A stretch of DNA of 5,768 bases. Source: Deinococcus alpinitundrae (GTDB taxonomy: Bacteria; Deinococcota; Deinococci; Deinococcales; Deinococcaceae). The DNA lies in NCBI RefSeq assembly GCF_009982895.1, contig NZ_WXZL01000058.1, positions 1 to 5,768 on the forward strand, in the 5' to 3' direction. Below the pieces are notes generated by a model. It saw nothing but the letters and a program-made list of their open reading frames with translations. It made no database searches and had not been told where the DNA came from. The translations under genes were made by a program, and so were the position numbers. Positions 1 through 5,397 of the stretch are shown here, piece by piece; within the stretch, counting starts at the first letter, position 1, and each line of letters begins with the position of its first letter.

Positions 1-5
1 TCTCC

Positions 6-911
6 TCAACCTTGATCGGCTTTCATTTCGTCGCCGCTTGCGTTCTGTTGCTGACGAAACTCAGGCCCCTCCTTGGATAGCCAGTCAACCAGCCTCTAGA
101 GGGCTGTGCGGACGGACCTCGTTGTCGTCCTGATGCCAGGCAGCGACGATCAGACGAGCCTATGGCAGGGTCTGGGACCAGTGGAGGTTGAGGCACTCGT
201 CTCTGGCTCGGCCATTGAAACTCTCGGTATAGGCGTTCTCGACCGGTTTTCCAGGCCGATTGAACTGCTGAATGATGCTGCGCTCATGGGCCCGCCCATT
301 GACCCAGAGCTTTGCTGATGAATTCTGGGCCGTTATTGGTGACGATCATCGCTGGCTGAGCGCGCTCAGCCAGCACCGTTGTCAGCAACCGGGCGATATC
401 TGCGCCAGTGATCGAAGTGCCGACATACGTAACCAAGCACTCCCGCGTGAAGTCGTCTACGACATTCAGGACGCGAAACCGCTGACCTGAAGCCAGTTGA
501 TCAGGCATGAAATTCATGCTCCAGCGCTGATTGGCAGCAGAGACCGGCTGTTTCTGCCCGCGTTCACCCGCCGCCAGCTTTTTGCGGGCCTTGCACCGCA
601 CCGCCAGTCCCTCGGCCCGGTAGATCCGGTAGATCCATTTATGATTCACCGTTTGCCCTTCTCGTTTGGGCAGGACGTGTAGGCGACGGTAGCCAAAGCG
701 AGGCCGTTCCAAGGCCAAGACACGAAGCCGAGTCTTCAAGCAAGGCCGCATCCTTTTCCTCTCCAGGGCTTTTGTGCCTCTGGTTGGACCGCCAGAAGCC
801 CAGCTGGCGGCAGGCCCGCCGTTCCGTTACCCCGAAGCGCTGACGCCCAAAACCCACCACCTGCCGTTTGAACGGGGTCTGGGATTGCGGCGTCTCATCG
901 GGGTTCACCAT
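6..911 (-). pseudogene. IS3-family transposase OrfB (DDE integrase-like), multiply frameshifted
   Basis: OrfB normally supplies the DDE catalytic domain of IS3 transposase. It starts at ATG 911 (MVNPDE). The conserved blocks are spread over several minus-strand frames: TERRACRQLG and SNQRHKSP up to about 740; then ERPRFGYRRLH, WSMNF, VLNVVDDFTREC and NNGPEF to a stop at 284-286; then FNRPGKPVENAYTESFNG and RDECLN in a third frame, with a TAG at 160-162, through EVRPHSPL; then a probable C-terminal tail (PEFRQQQNASGDE) in a fourth frame ending at 6-8. In canonical IS3 proteins the first two catalytic residues are the Asp in WSMDF and the Asp in TDNGPEF. Here both are Asn (AAT at 512-514 and at 335-337). 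Only the Glu at 223-225 remains. The gene is certainly inactive. The last frame change, around 85-105, is the least secure. Confidence 0.88.
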
Positions 912-1170
912 TTTTTTGCGACCACTTCCTTGAGCACCTGGTTATCGAGAGAGAGGTCGGCTACCAGCTTCTTCAAGCGGCGATTTTCTTCCTCCAGAGA
1001 CGAAACCAAACGGTTTCGTCCTTCGTCATACCACTGTATCTCGCCTTACATCGGTGGATCGTACTGACCGCGACCCCATGGAGCCGCCTGAGTTCAGCGA
1101 GCGATTGGCCTGAGTCGAGCTGCCCGAGGATCTCTAGAATCTGCGGCTCGGTGTACCGTTTTCCTTTCAT
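905..1170 (-). pseudogene. IS3-family transposase OrfA (helix-turn-helix protein), frameshifted
   Basis: OrfA is the DNA-binding partner of IS3 transposase. The start is taken as ATG 1170 because MKGKRYTEPQILEIL is the usual beginning of this subgroup and a purine-rich AGGCGGGG lies just upstream. An ATG at 1233 in the same frame would sit inside the ISL3 repeat and is an artefact of that insertion. The helix-turn-helix follows (SLAELRRLHGVAVSTIHRCKARYSGM). After MTKDE the frame is lost; near 1010-1030 it resumes in another frame as SLEEENRRLKKLVADLS and LDNQVLKEVVAKKW, the expected leucine-zipper-like tail, ending with TGA at 905-907. One indel therefore separates the DNA-binding part from the tail. 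Confidence 0.87.
911..917 (-). promoter_or_regulatory. A7 programmed -1 frameshift site between IS3 orfA and orfB
   Basis: Seven consecutive A residues on the minus strand sit in the orfA tail frame as A-AAA-AAA, just before TGG TGA. The last A is the first base of the orfB ATG. A one-base backward slip passes from orfA into the orfB frame (KKMVNPDE). This is the standard IS3 arrangement for making the OrfAB fusion. It is intact here although both genes around it are broken, so it has no present use. Confidence 0.75.
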
Positions 1171-1212
1171 CGCCCCGCCTAATTGCCCATCTTGTCGCAA
1201 TCGGAATGGACC

Positions 1213-1220
1213 GAGATTCG
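1213..1220. repeat. 8-bp target-site duplication of the ISL3 element, left copy
   Basis: GAGATTCG lies directly outside the ISL3 terminal repeat at 1221 and recurs exactly outside the other end at 3735-3742. Eight bases is the characteristic ISL3-family duplication length. The duplicated bases belong to the end of the IS3 element. Confidence 0.93.
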
Positions 1221-1244
1221 GGTTCTGTTTCAACCTTGGTGCTC
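1221..1244 (+). repeat. ISL3 terminal inverted repeat, left end
   Basis: Twenty-four bases beginning GGTTCTGTTTCAACC match the inward-read right end (3734 to 3711) at 22 of 24 positions. ISL3 ends typically begin with GG. The transposase stop codon (1230-1232) lies inside this repeat. Confidence 0.92.
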
Positions 1245-2415
1245 AAAGGCGAACAGGACCCTGCTGCGCAGGGTGTGGAAGCCTGCACGACCATACATCT
1301 GCCGTTTAATGAGCTTGATCTTGTTGACCACGCCTTCAACTGGACCTTGACTCCAAGGTAGGGTTGCGGCAGCCTCCAAGGCCGGTTGGTCGCACTGCAA
1401 ACTTTTGGCGAAGCGTTCGAGGTCTGCAATACCACTGGTCATCGCCGCTTGGAGCCAGGGGGTGACTTGCTCAGGCTGTTTGAGTCGGAGGAAAGCTCGA
1501 AAAGTGCTGACGAGAGGGAGAAGGGTGGCTACTTGGGGGAGATGCTCAGTCAACGTGGTCAACGCGAGCTGTTCCTCTTCTCGCAATCGAGTGGTGTCTT
1601 TCCAGATCAGCCACAGGACATTATGTGGGGAAACGTTCAGGGGCACATCGTGTGCCACGGCTAAAATCTCATGCTGTCGGGTCTGCAACGCTGCTTGGTA
1701 TTCGATCCGTGTTGAGGGGTGGATCTCGCGGCGCCAACTGGTATGCCCACCGGCACACCAGTTGGTGACCACTTGGATAGCCTTGCGATTTGATCTCCCG
1801 GAAGAGCAACATGGCATTCCGACACCCTTTCGACCAGCGCTCATGCAGATAGGGAAGGTATGGATCAATCAGCCCTTGTCTTCTTGATGCCCTGCGCCGT
1901 TCAGGAATGGCATCAACGCGAACGTAGCGCTTGGCCAGCCAGCGTGAGCAGCCCAAGTGACGTGCGATTGATCGAACGCTCTGGCTCTCACGCCTCAACC
2001 GCTGCACTTCACTCAGAAACGTCGCGTCGTGGTGGCCTCCACTGTTGAATGAGGCGCAACAGGGTGGAAGGACTGCCCGTCAGCTTCAGCTGACAGACCA
2101 ATCGAGATCCACCCCGGCTCGTGAGTGCCCCACAGATCGCTTGCAAGACCTTTGCCTGACGAACTGTGCGTTGTGCGAACGGCAGTACGCCACCGGGTGC
2201 ACGTTCAGTAAAAATATGCTGTGGGCATTCGAGATTTCGGCAGCGAAATCGACGTGCAGTCCACTTGAGCTGAACGGCATGCCTGCCCCAGTGGAGGTCG
2301 TTCAGCTGACGTTGGTAATGACTATGAACATGGCGAGAGGGACAACCGCACTTCGGACACAGGCTGATCTCAGCTGTTCGGGTGACGTGTAGAACAAGAT
2401 GGCCGTCCAATGGGG

Positions 2416-2424
2416 CGCTCGTAT
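2416..2424. repeat. 9-bp target-site duplication of the IS4 element, left copy
   Basis: CGCTCGTAT precedes the IS4 left end and is repeated exactly at 3631-3639. Including the preceding G the match is 10 bp, but that G is better assigned to the right terminal repeat, which needs it to pair with the C at 2425. Nine to twelve bases is usual for IS4-family elements. Confidence 0.9.
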
Positions 2425-2443
2425 CTCAGTAGCCGACGACTTC
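2425..2443 (+). repeat. IS4 terminal inverted repeat, left end
   Basis: CTCAGTAGCCGACGACTTC matches the inward-read right end (3630 to 3612) at 16 of 19 positions, with the first eight identical. Confidence 0.87.
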
Positions 2444-2528
2444 GGTTTGAGGCTGTCGTAGACGAGTAAAACTGGTAGAGCGGCACAGATCCCTGGACAA
2501 GAGCGGCAAAAGGCGGTGTGTTGAAGGT

Positions 2529-3608
2529 GTGACTGCTTCAACACCCGCCTGCCGCCAGAGTATCGAACTGACCAAACACTTCAAAGCCTGTGTGCCCTTC
2601 CTGCGAATCGATACCCTCCAGCGCGTCGTTGACCTTGTTCTGGCGATGATTACCGCCCAGAGCGTGAACCATCGTGATCTTGCGACGCAGATGCCCGGCG
2701 ACAGCTCATTGGAGGCCAAGAAACGGCGCGTGGAACGCGCCGTGCACGATGAGCAGCTCACCATGCAGGTCTTCCTGGCCCTTGTGCTCATTCACCTTCC
2801 TCCGGGCAAGGTGCTGATGAGCCTAGACCGGACGACCTGGGAACACGGGGAAGCGCCGCTGAATCTGCTCGTCCTCGGCGCTGTCATGCATAGCGACACC
2901 ATCCCACTCGTTTGGATCGCGCTCGATCACACCGGCAACAGCGACACACGCGCGCGCCTGTGGCTGGTCCTCAAGTTGTTGCAGGCCCTTCCAGCGACGC
3001 GCTGGAAGGGCCTGGTGGCCGATCGGGAATTCATAGGAGCCGAGTGGTTCCGCTTCCTCCGGCGTCAAGGAATTCGCAGAGCGGTGCGGATCCGCAAAGA
3101 CACCATCCTCGACGAACTTCGGGCAGACGAGTGGTTCGATGATCTGCCGCCGGGCGAGTTCCGGATGATCGCGGAGAAAACCGCTGTGTTTGGCGCGTGG
3201 ATGCGCGTGGTGGCCACGAGGTCCCCAGCTGGGGACCTCGTCATCATTGCGACAGATTTCGGCGTGTGGGAGACCTGGCAGCTCTACAAACTTCGCTGGT
3301 CCTTGGAATGTACCTTTGGCAGTCTCAAGTCTCGGGGATTCGACTTGGAGCGTACCGGTGTCACCCAGCCCAAACGGCTCGAACGTCTCTTCGGTCTGGT
3401 GACCCTAGCGTGGCTCAGCTGCCTGCGGATCGGTGTCTGGAGGCACGAGAGGCATCCTATCCGCGTGCTGGCTCACGGCCGCAAGGCCATGAGCCTGGTC
3501 CGCTACGGCACCGAGTGGTTCATCAACGCCCTGAGATGGGATCCAGACGGGTTTGCCAAGCGACTCACCATACTGATAAAGCCTTTCTCAGCGCCAGGAG
3601 CAGCTTAA
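2529..3608 (+). CDS. IS4-family transposase, intact (359 aa)
   Basis: This DDE transposase would catalyse cut-and-paste movement of the surrounding IS4 element. The catalytic residues are visible: D100 in [11 protein letters not shown]165 in [10 protein letters not shown] and E260 in [15 protein letters not shown]. The last block fits the IS4 signature exactly (Y253, two residues, R256, three residues, E260, six residues, K267). The N-terminal third ([16 protein letters not shown]) is probably the DNA-binding part. There are no internal stops or frame changes, unlike the two older transposases here. GTG 2529 is taken as the start because it gives the family-like opening [16 protein letters not shown]. 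The nearby GAAGG at 2523-2527 is too close to be a good ribosome site, so expression may be weak, as is usual for transposases. The gene stops 22 bp before the right end. Confidence 0.95.
   Translation: MTASTPACRQSIELTKHFKACVPFLRIDTLQRVVDLVLAMITAQSVNHRDLATQMPGDSSLEAKKRRVERAVHDEQLTMQVFLALVLIHLPPGKVLMSLDRTTWEHGEAPLNLLVLGAVMHSDTIPLVWIALDHTGNSDTRARLWLVLKLLQALPATRWKGLVADREFIGAEWFRFLRRQGIRRAVRIRKDTILDELRADEWFDDLPPGEFRMIAEKTAVFGAWMRVVATRSPAGDLVIIATDFGVWETWQLYKLRWSLECTFGSLKSRGFDLERTGVTQPKRLERLFGLVTLAWLSCLRIGVWRHERHPIRVLAHGRKAMSLVRYGTEWFINALRWDPDGFAKRLTILIKPFSAPGAA
2982..3014. repeat. 15-bp perfect stem with 3-base loop inside the IS4 transposase gene
   Basis: CAGGCCCTTCCAGCG at 2982-2996 is followed by ACG and its exact reverse complement at 3000-3014. 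It encodes [12 protein letters not shown], ending just before the second catalytic Asp (D165). The stem is GC-rich and would be very stable in RNA. No T-run follows, so it is not an ordinary intrinsic terminator. Confidence 0.9.
3216..3241. repeat. 26-bp perfect palindrome inside the IS4 transposase gene
   Basis: The 26 bases centred on CCCCAGCTGGGG read identically on both strands with no spacer; pairing fails at 3215/3242. The segment codes for TRSPAGDLV (about residues 230-238), between catalytic D165 and E260. It could act as a protein-binding site or form a cruciform or RNA hairpin. No role is established. Confidence 0.9.
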
Positions 3609-3611
3609 AGT

Positions 3612-3630
3612 GAAGTTGTCCTCTACTGAG
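3612..3630 (-). repeat. IS4 terminal inverted repeat, right end
   Basis: Read inward on the minus strand it is CTCAGTAGAGGACAACTTC, paired with 2425-2443 at 16 of 19 positions. Confidence 0.87.
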
Positions 3631-3639
3631 CGCTCGTAT
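3631..3639. repeat. 9-bp target-site duplication of the IS4 element, right copy
   Basis: CGCTCGTAT here matches 2416-2424 exactly. The bases beyond it (ATCGAGTTGAAAACC) are the separated 5' coding sequence of the ISL3 transposase. Confidence 0.9.
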
Positions 3640-3710
3640 GATCGAGTTGAAAACCTTCAGGAAAGGTAACATGACACCAAGTCATCTTCATACATCAGCT
3701 TGACCTTCTC

Positions 3711-3734
3711 GAGCACCAGGGTTGAAGCAGAACC
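3711..3734 (-). repeat. ISL3 terminal inverted repeat, right end
   Basis: Read inward it starts GGTTCTGCTTCAACC and pairs with 1221-1244 at 22 of 24 positions. It lies about 20 bp upstream of the ISL3 transposase start, which is the promoter-proximal end of the element. Confidence 0.92.
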
Positions 3735-3742
3735 GAGATTCG
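3735..3742. repeat. 8-bp target-site duplication of the ISL3 element, right copy
   Basis: GAGATTCG is an exact copy of 1213-1220 and adjoins the right terminal repeat. Joining the two flanks across one copy rebuilds a continuous sequence running from IS3 into its displaced tip. Confidence 0.93.
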
Positions 3743-3754
3743 GGGGTCACGTCA
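3743..3754 (-). mobile_element. Displaced outer tip of the IS3-family element (inferred)
   Basis: If the ISL3 element is removed, orfA of the IS3 element is preceded by about 50 bp running into these bases, which on the minus strand read TGACGTGACCCC. An IS3 end usually begins with TG and is often followed by a C-rich stretch, so the tip probably ends near 3749-3754. The precise boundary is uncertain because the partner end is off the window. Confidence 0.5.
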
Positions 3755-3936
3755 CCGCTTGATAGCCTCGTCTAGCGTCCCCGACTACATTTTCGTTCTT
3801 CACAGCCTGAAGTGTCCCATAGAGGGGACATGCACTCATAAATCTGCCAGGTAATCAGTATGGCTAACACCAAGCTGTCATCTGAAAAAGATGTCAGGAT
3901 GATGTTAGAACTAGTGAACTATCTTCAGCTACCCTT
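3755..3936. other. Intergenic spacer between the IS nest and the GH43 gene
   Basis: This is the first non-IS sequence, more AT-rich than its surroundings. It holds two short inverted repeats: TGTCCC/GGGACA at 3813-3830 with a six-base loop, and CTGTCATCT/AGATGTCAG at 3875-3897 with a five-base loop and one mismatch. Neither is followed by a T-run. No convincing -35/-10 pair with proper spacing could be identified, although this is where the GH43 promoter should lie unless transcription enters from the IS nest. Confidence 0.5.
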
Positions 3937-3940
3937 ATGA
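3860..3940 (+). CDS. Possible 26-residue leader ORF overlapping the GH43 start
   Basis: ATG 3860 opens a short reading frame (MANTKLSSEKDVRMMLELVN, then YLQLPL) ending at TGA 3938-3940. That stop overlaps the GH43 ATG at 3937 as ATGA. A weak CCAGGT precedes the ATG, while the GH43 start itself has no visible ribosome site, so coupling is conceivable. The peptide resembles no family I recognise and lacks a signal sequence. It could be chance or the remnant of a longer gene. Confidence 0.25.
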   Translation: MANTKLSSEKDVRMMLELVNYLQLPL

Positions 3941-4860
3941 AATCGCTCACACGAGTGTTTCCCCGGACGTTTCAGGCCACTGCAGAGGACCTGCCCGACC
4001 CCAATGTGCTGCCAGTCGACGACGGCTACTTCGTGTACGCCACCAACACCCCGGGCCTCAACGTCCCGGTGGTGTTCAGCAGCGACTTCGGTACCTTCAC
4101 TCTGCTTGGCGACGCCATGCCAGTACTGCCCCGCTGGGTGAGCCGGGGCTTTACCTGGGCGCCAGAAGTGGTGAAAATCGGGCCTCGTTATATCCTGTAT
4201 TTCACGGCGCGGCTGCGCCGCAGCGGGCGGCAGGTCATCGGAGTCGCTGTCAGCGACGTGCCCCAGGGACCGTTCGTCGCAGCAGATCAGCCGATCGTCA
4301 CGATGCTGGAATCGGGCGGCGCCATTGACCCAAACATACTGATGGCCTCTGACGGCCGCCGTTACCTGTACTGGAAAAATGACGGTAACGCCGTGGGGAA
4401 AATGACCCATCTCTGGGGCAGCGCGCTGAGCGACGACGGCTTGAACTTGGTGGGAGCGCCCACCGCACTACTCAGTGCTACCAAACCGTGGGAACGTAAT
4501 TTGGTTGAAGCGCCGCAGGTCATTGAGGAAGGCGGGATCTTTCACCTGCTGTATTCAGCTGCCGACTTCGGTAATGAGACCTACGCTGTGGGCCACGCCT
4601 CTGGGCCCAGTCCGCTGGGCAACTTCGAAAAAAAGCGCGACGCACCGATTCTGGCCTCGCATGGTCGAATCGCTGGACCGGGCCACAGCCATGCTTTTCG
4701 CACGGCGAGCGGTGACTGGCAACTCGCTTATCACGCCTGGGAAGCGGGGAGCTGCGGCTATCCTCATGGCCGGCGAGCGCTGCATGTCGCTCCCCTTCGG
4801 GTGCAAGGTACTTCGGTCAATGTGGTGCTGCCGGAAGTCCTGGCACAAGCTTCAGACTGA
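3937..4860 (+). CDS. Glycoside hydrolase family 43 protein (307 aa, single catalytic domain)
   Basis: GH43 enzymes are five-bladed beta-propeller hydrolases acting mostly on arabinan, arabinoxylan or xylo-oligosaccharides. The three expected acids are visible: D21 in LPDPNVL (general base), D131 in GGAIDPNIL (pKa modulator) and E191 in NLVEAPQVI (general acid). GFTWAPEVVKIG near 71-82, ASDGRRYLYWK near 137-147, HLLYSAADFGN near 203-213 and GPGHSH near 247-252 are further typical blocks; the GPGH histidine is often near the propeller's metal site. The length fits one catalytic domain with no binding module or C-terminal sandwich. There is no signal peptide, and the domain starts within 20 residues of the ATG, so the product is predicted to be cytoplasmic. 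ATG 3937 is the only in-frame start after the TGA at 3883-3885. Substrate cannot be assigned from sequence alone. Confidence 0.93.
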   Translation: MKSLTRVFPRTFQATAEDLPDPNVLPVDDGYFVYATNTPGLNVPVVFSSDFGTFTLLGDAMPVLPRWVSRGFTWAPEVVKIGPRYILYFTARLRRSGRQVIGVAVSDVPQGPFVAADQPIVTMLESGGAIDPNILMASDGRRYLYWKNDGNAVGKMTHLWGSALSDDGLNLVGAPTALLSATKPWERNLVEAPQVIEEGGIFHLLYSAADFGNETYAVGHASGPSPLGNFEKKRDAPILASHGRIAGPGHSHAFRTASGDWQLAYHAWEAGSCGYPHGRRALHVAPLRVQGTSVNVVLPEVLAQASD

Positions 4861-4929
4861 ACTCAGGGCTCAGGACAGCCAAGCCCCACAGTGGACCGCT
4901 CAGTGGCTGACTTGTGGCGTTTACTTCGG

Positions 4930-5397
4930 CTAGATCTGCTCGCCGTGAACTGTGACGACCGCCGTCACCGGAACGGGCTTGCCGGAAACAAGCTGCACCA
5001 GAATCAAGTCCTGATCGCCCAGCACTTCTGGTGTTGTCTGCCCGGCTAGCGTGAACGTCAAGCCCGTCACGCCGTCTGAGCCGCAGTTTGTTGAGCGGAT
5101 GGAGAGCCGGTGCTGCTCACCTTCGCTCGCCGCGCCGCTATAGTTCGCACCTCTGCCAGTCGAGTGGGCGGCAAGCATAGCCGTGACCTCGATCCAGACC
5201 GGCCCACTGAATGTCACGGACGATTGGACCGGAAACAGAGACATCAGTGGTGCAGCCTCGGTGGCCTTGGTGATCGGCGCGAGGTCGGTGACGTGCTGCG
5301 CGGCGGCCAGATCAGCGCGCGGGATGAGCGGCTGAGCACCACAGGCAGCGAGGGCGACAATGCCGATGAAGGACAGCAACATCAGGTTCTTTTTCAC
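4930..5397 (-). CDS. Small predicted lipoprotein of unknown function (155 aa)
   Basis: GTG 5397 is chosen as the start because it is preceded by TAAGG with five bases of spacing and opens a textbook lipoprotein signal: KKN, a hydrophobic stretch (LMLLSFIGIVALAA) and the lipobox LAAC with Cys at residue 19. After cleavage and lipidation the protein would be anchored in a cell-envelope membrane. The mature part begins GAQPLIPRADLAAAQ and continues with alternating, probably beta-strand segments (SSVTFSGPVWIEVTAML, GLTFTLAGQTTPEVLG, VPVTAVVTVHGEQI). It has one further Cys (STNCGSDG). I recognise no family. It converges on the GH43 gene with a 69-bp gap and lies directly after a decayed lipoprotein gene with a four-base overlap. 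The frame is open upstream to 5574, but that extension would bury the signal peptide. Confidence 0.82.
   Translation of the reverse strand: MKKNLMLLSFIGIVALAACGAQPLIPRADLAAAQHVTDLAPITKATEAAPLMSLFPVQSSVTFSGPVWIEVTAMLAAHSTGRGANYSGAASEGEQHRLSIRSTNCGSDGVTGLTFTLAGQTTPEVLGDQDLILVQLVSGKPVPVTAVVTVHGEQI

Larger units (their letters stand above)
1..1220 (-). mobile_element. IS3-family insertion sequence, decayed, main body
   Basis: This is the body of an IS3-family element with the usual orfA-orfB arrangement read from the minus strand. The orfA/orfB junction carries a seven-A slippery run. Both genes are disrupted, so the element is a remnant. One end lies beyond position 1, because orfB-like coding reaches position 6-8. 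The other end is cut at 1220 by the ISL3 element, and the last few bases of the IS3 tip are displaced to about 3743-3754. Joining 1220 to 3743 gives a minus-strand end that begins TGACGTGACCCC, a plausible IS3-type terminus starting with TG. The outer inverted repeat and target duplication cannot be tested because the other end is outside the window. Confidence 0.85.
2425..3630 (+). mobile_element. IS4-family insertion sequence, apparently complete (1206 bp)
   Basis: The element has imperfect terminal inverted repeats beginning CTCAGTAG, a flanking direct repeat of nine bases, and one intact transposase gene filling most of its length on the plus strand. It lies within the first few dozen codons of the ISL3 transposase gene, in the opposite orientation. 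It is the youngest layer of the nest and the only one with an uninterrupted transposase. Two strong inverted repeats lie within its coding region. Its exact IS name cannot be given without a database search. Confidence 0.92.
1230..3691 (-). pseudogene. ISL3-family transposase, split by IS4, internally deleted and frameshifted
   Basis: The N-terminus lies beyond the IS4 insertion. It starts at ATG 3691 or ATG 3685 and reads TFPEGFQLDHTSAP; after IS4 is removed it continues in frame at 2415 (LDGHLVLHVTRTAEISLC). The zinc-finger region follows (CPKCG with a later CRNLEC, then TERAPG), to a stop at 2009-2011. The next block, in another frame, is the internal helix-turn-helix (SVRSIARHLGCSRWLAKRYV) with DPYLPYLHERW and GCRNAM. 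From about 1760 a third frame carries REIHPSTRIEYQ to the C-terminal catalytic block LPWSQGPVEG, whose Glu is codon 1335-1337, then KLIKRQMYGRAGF. In full-length relatives the segment with the first two catalytic Asp residues lies between the zinc-finger region and this helix-turn-helix. It is absent at about 2010-2045, so the protein is dead. Confidence 0.88.
1221..3734 (-). mobile_element. ISL3-family insertion sequence, interrupted by an IS4-family element
   Basis: The ends are set by matching inverted repeats beginning GGTTCTG and by an exact 8-bp flanking duplication. The span is 2514 bp; removing the IS4 insertion and one 9-bp duplication leaves about 1299 bp. This looks short for an ISL3 element of the type that carries an internal helix-turn-helix, which agrees with the missing catalytic segment in its transposase. 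The transposase runs on the minus strand from 3691 to 1230, and its stop codon lies within the left terminal repeat. It inserted into the tip of the IS3 element and can no longer transpose on its own. Confidence 0.92.

Noticed and set aside
52..72. TGACGAAACT at 52 as the second end of the IS3 element
   Set aside because: It resembles the displaced tip only in the first five bases, the flanking bases do not give a matching 3- or 4-bp duplication, and OrfB-like coding appears to continue to position 6-8.
1405..1887. Long plus-strand ORF of 160 codons
   Set aside because: It is antisense to the ISL3 transposase C-terminal half, whose conserved motifs lie on the minus strand. The plus-strand product has no recognisable domain.
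2426..2791. Minus-strand ORF across the IS4 left end
   Set aside because: It runs antisense to the intact IS4 transposase and crosses the terminal repeat; its composition is Ser/Arg-rich and typical of a shadow frame.
1..3754. Composite transposon carrying cargo between IS copies
   Set aside because: The elements are from three different families and nested inside each other. There is no cargo gene between two copies of one IS.
3875..3897. Hairpin as an intrinsic terminator of IS transcription
   Set aside because: The stem is AT-rich with one mismatch and no T-run follows on either strand, so it does not meet terminator criteria.
3925..4410. Minus-strand ORF of 161 codons
   Set aside because: It lies antisense within the GH43 gene, which has all its catalytic motifs on the plus strand. 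The minus product is rich in low-complexity His, Arg and Val and has no start signals.
4861..4929. Bidirectional terminator between the convergent GH43 and lipoprotein genes
   Set aside because: Only short, imperfect pairings around CCACAGTGG and TGTGG are visible, and there is no clear stem followed by a T-run on either strand.
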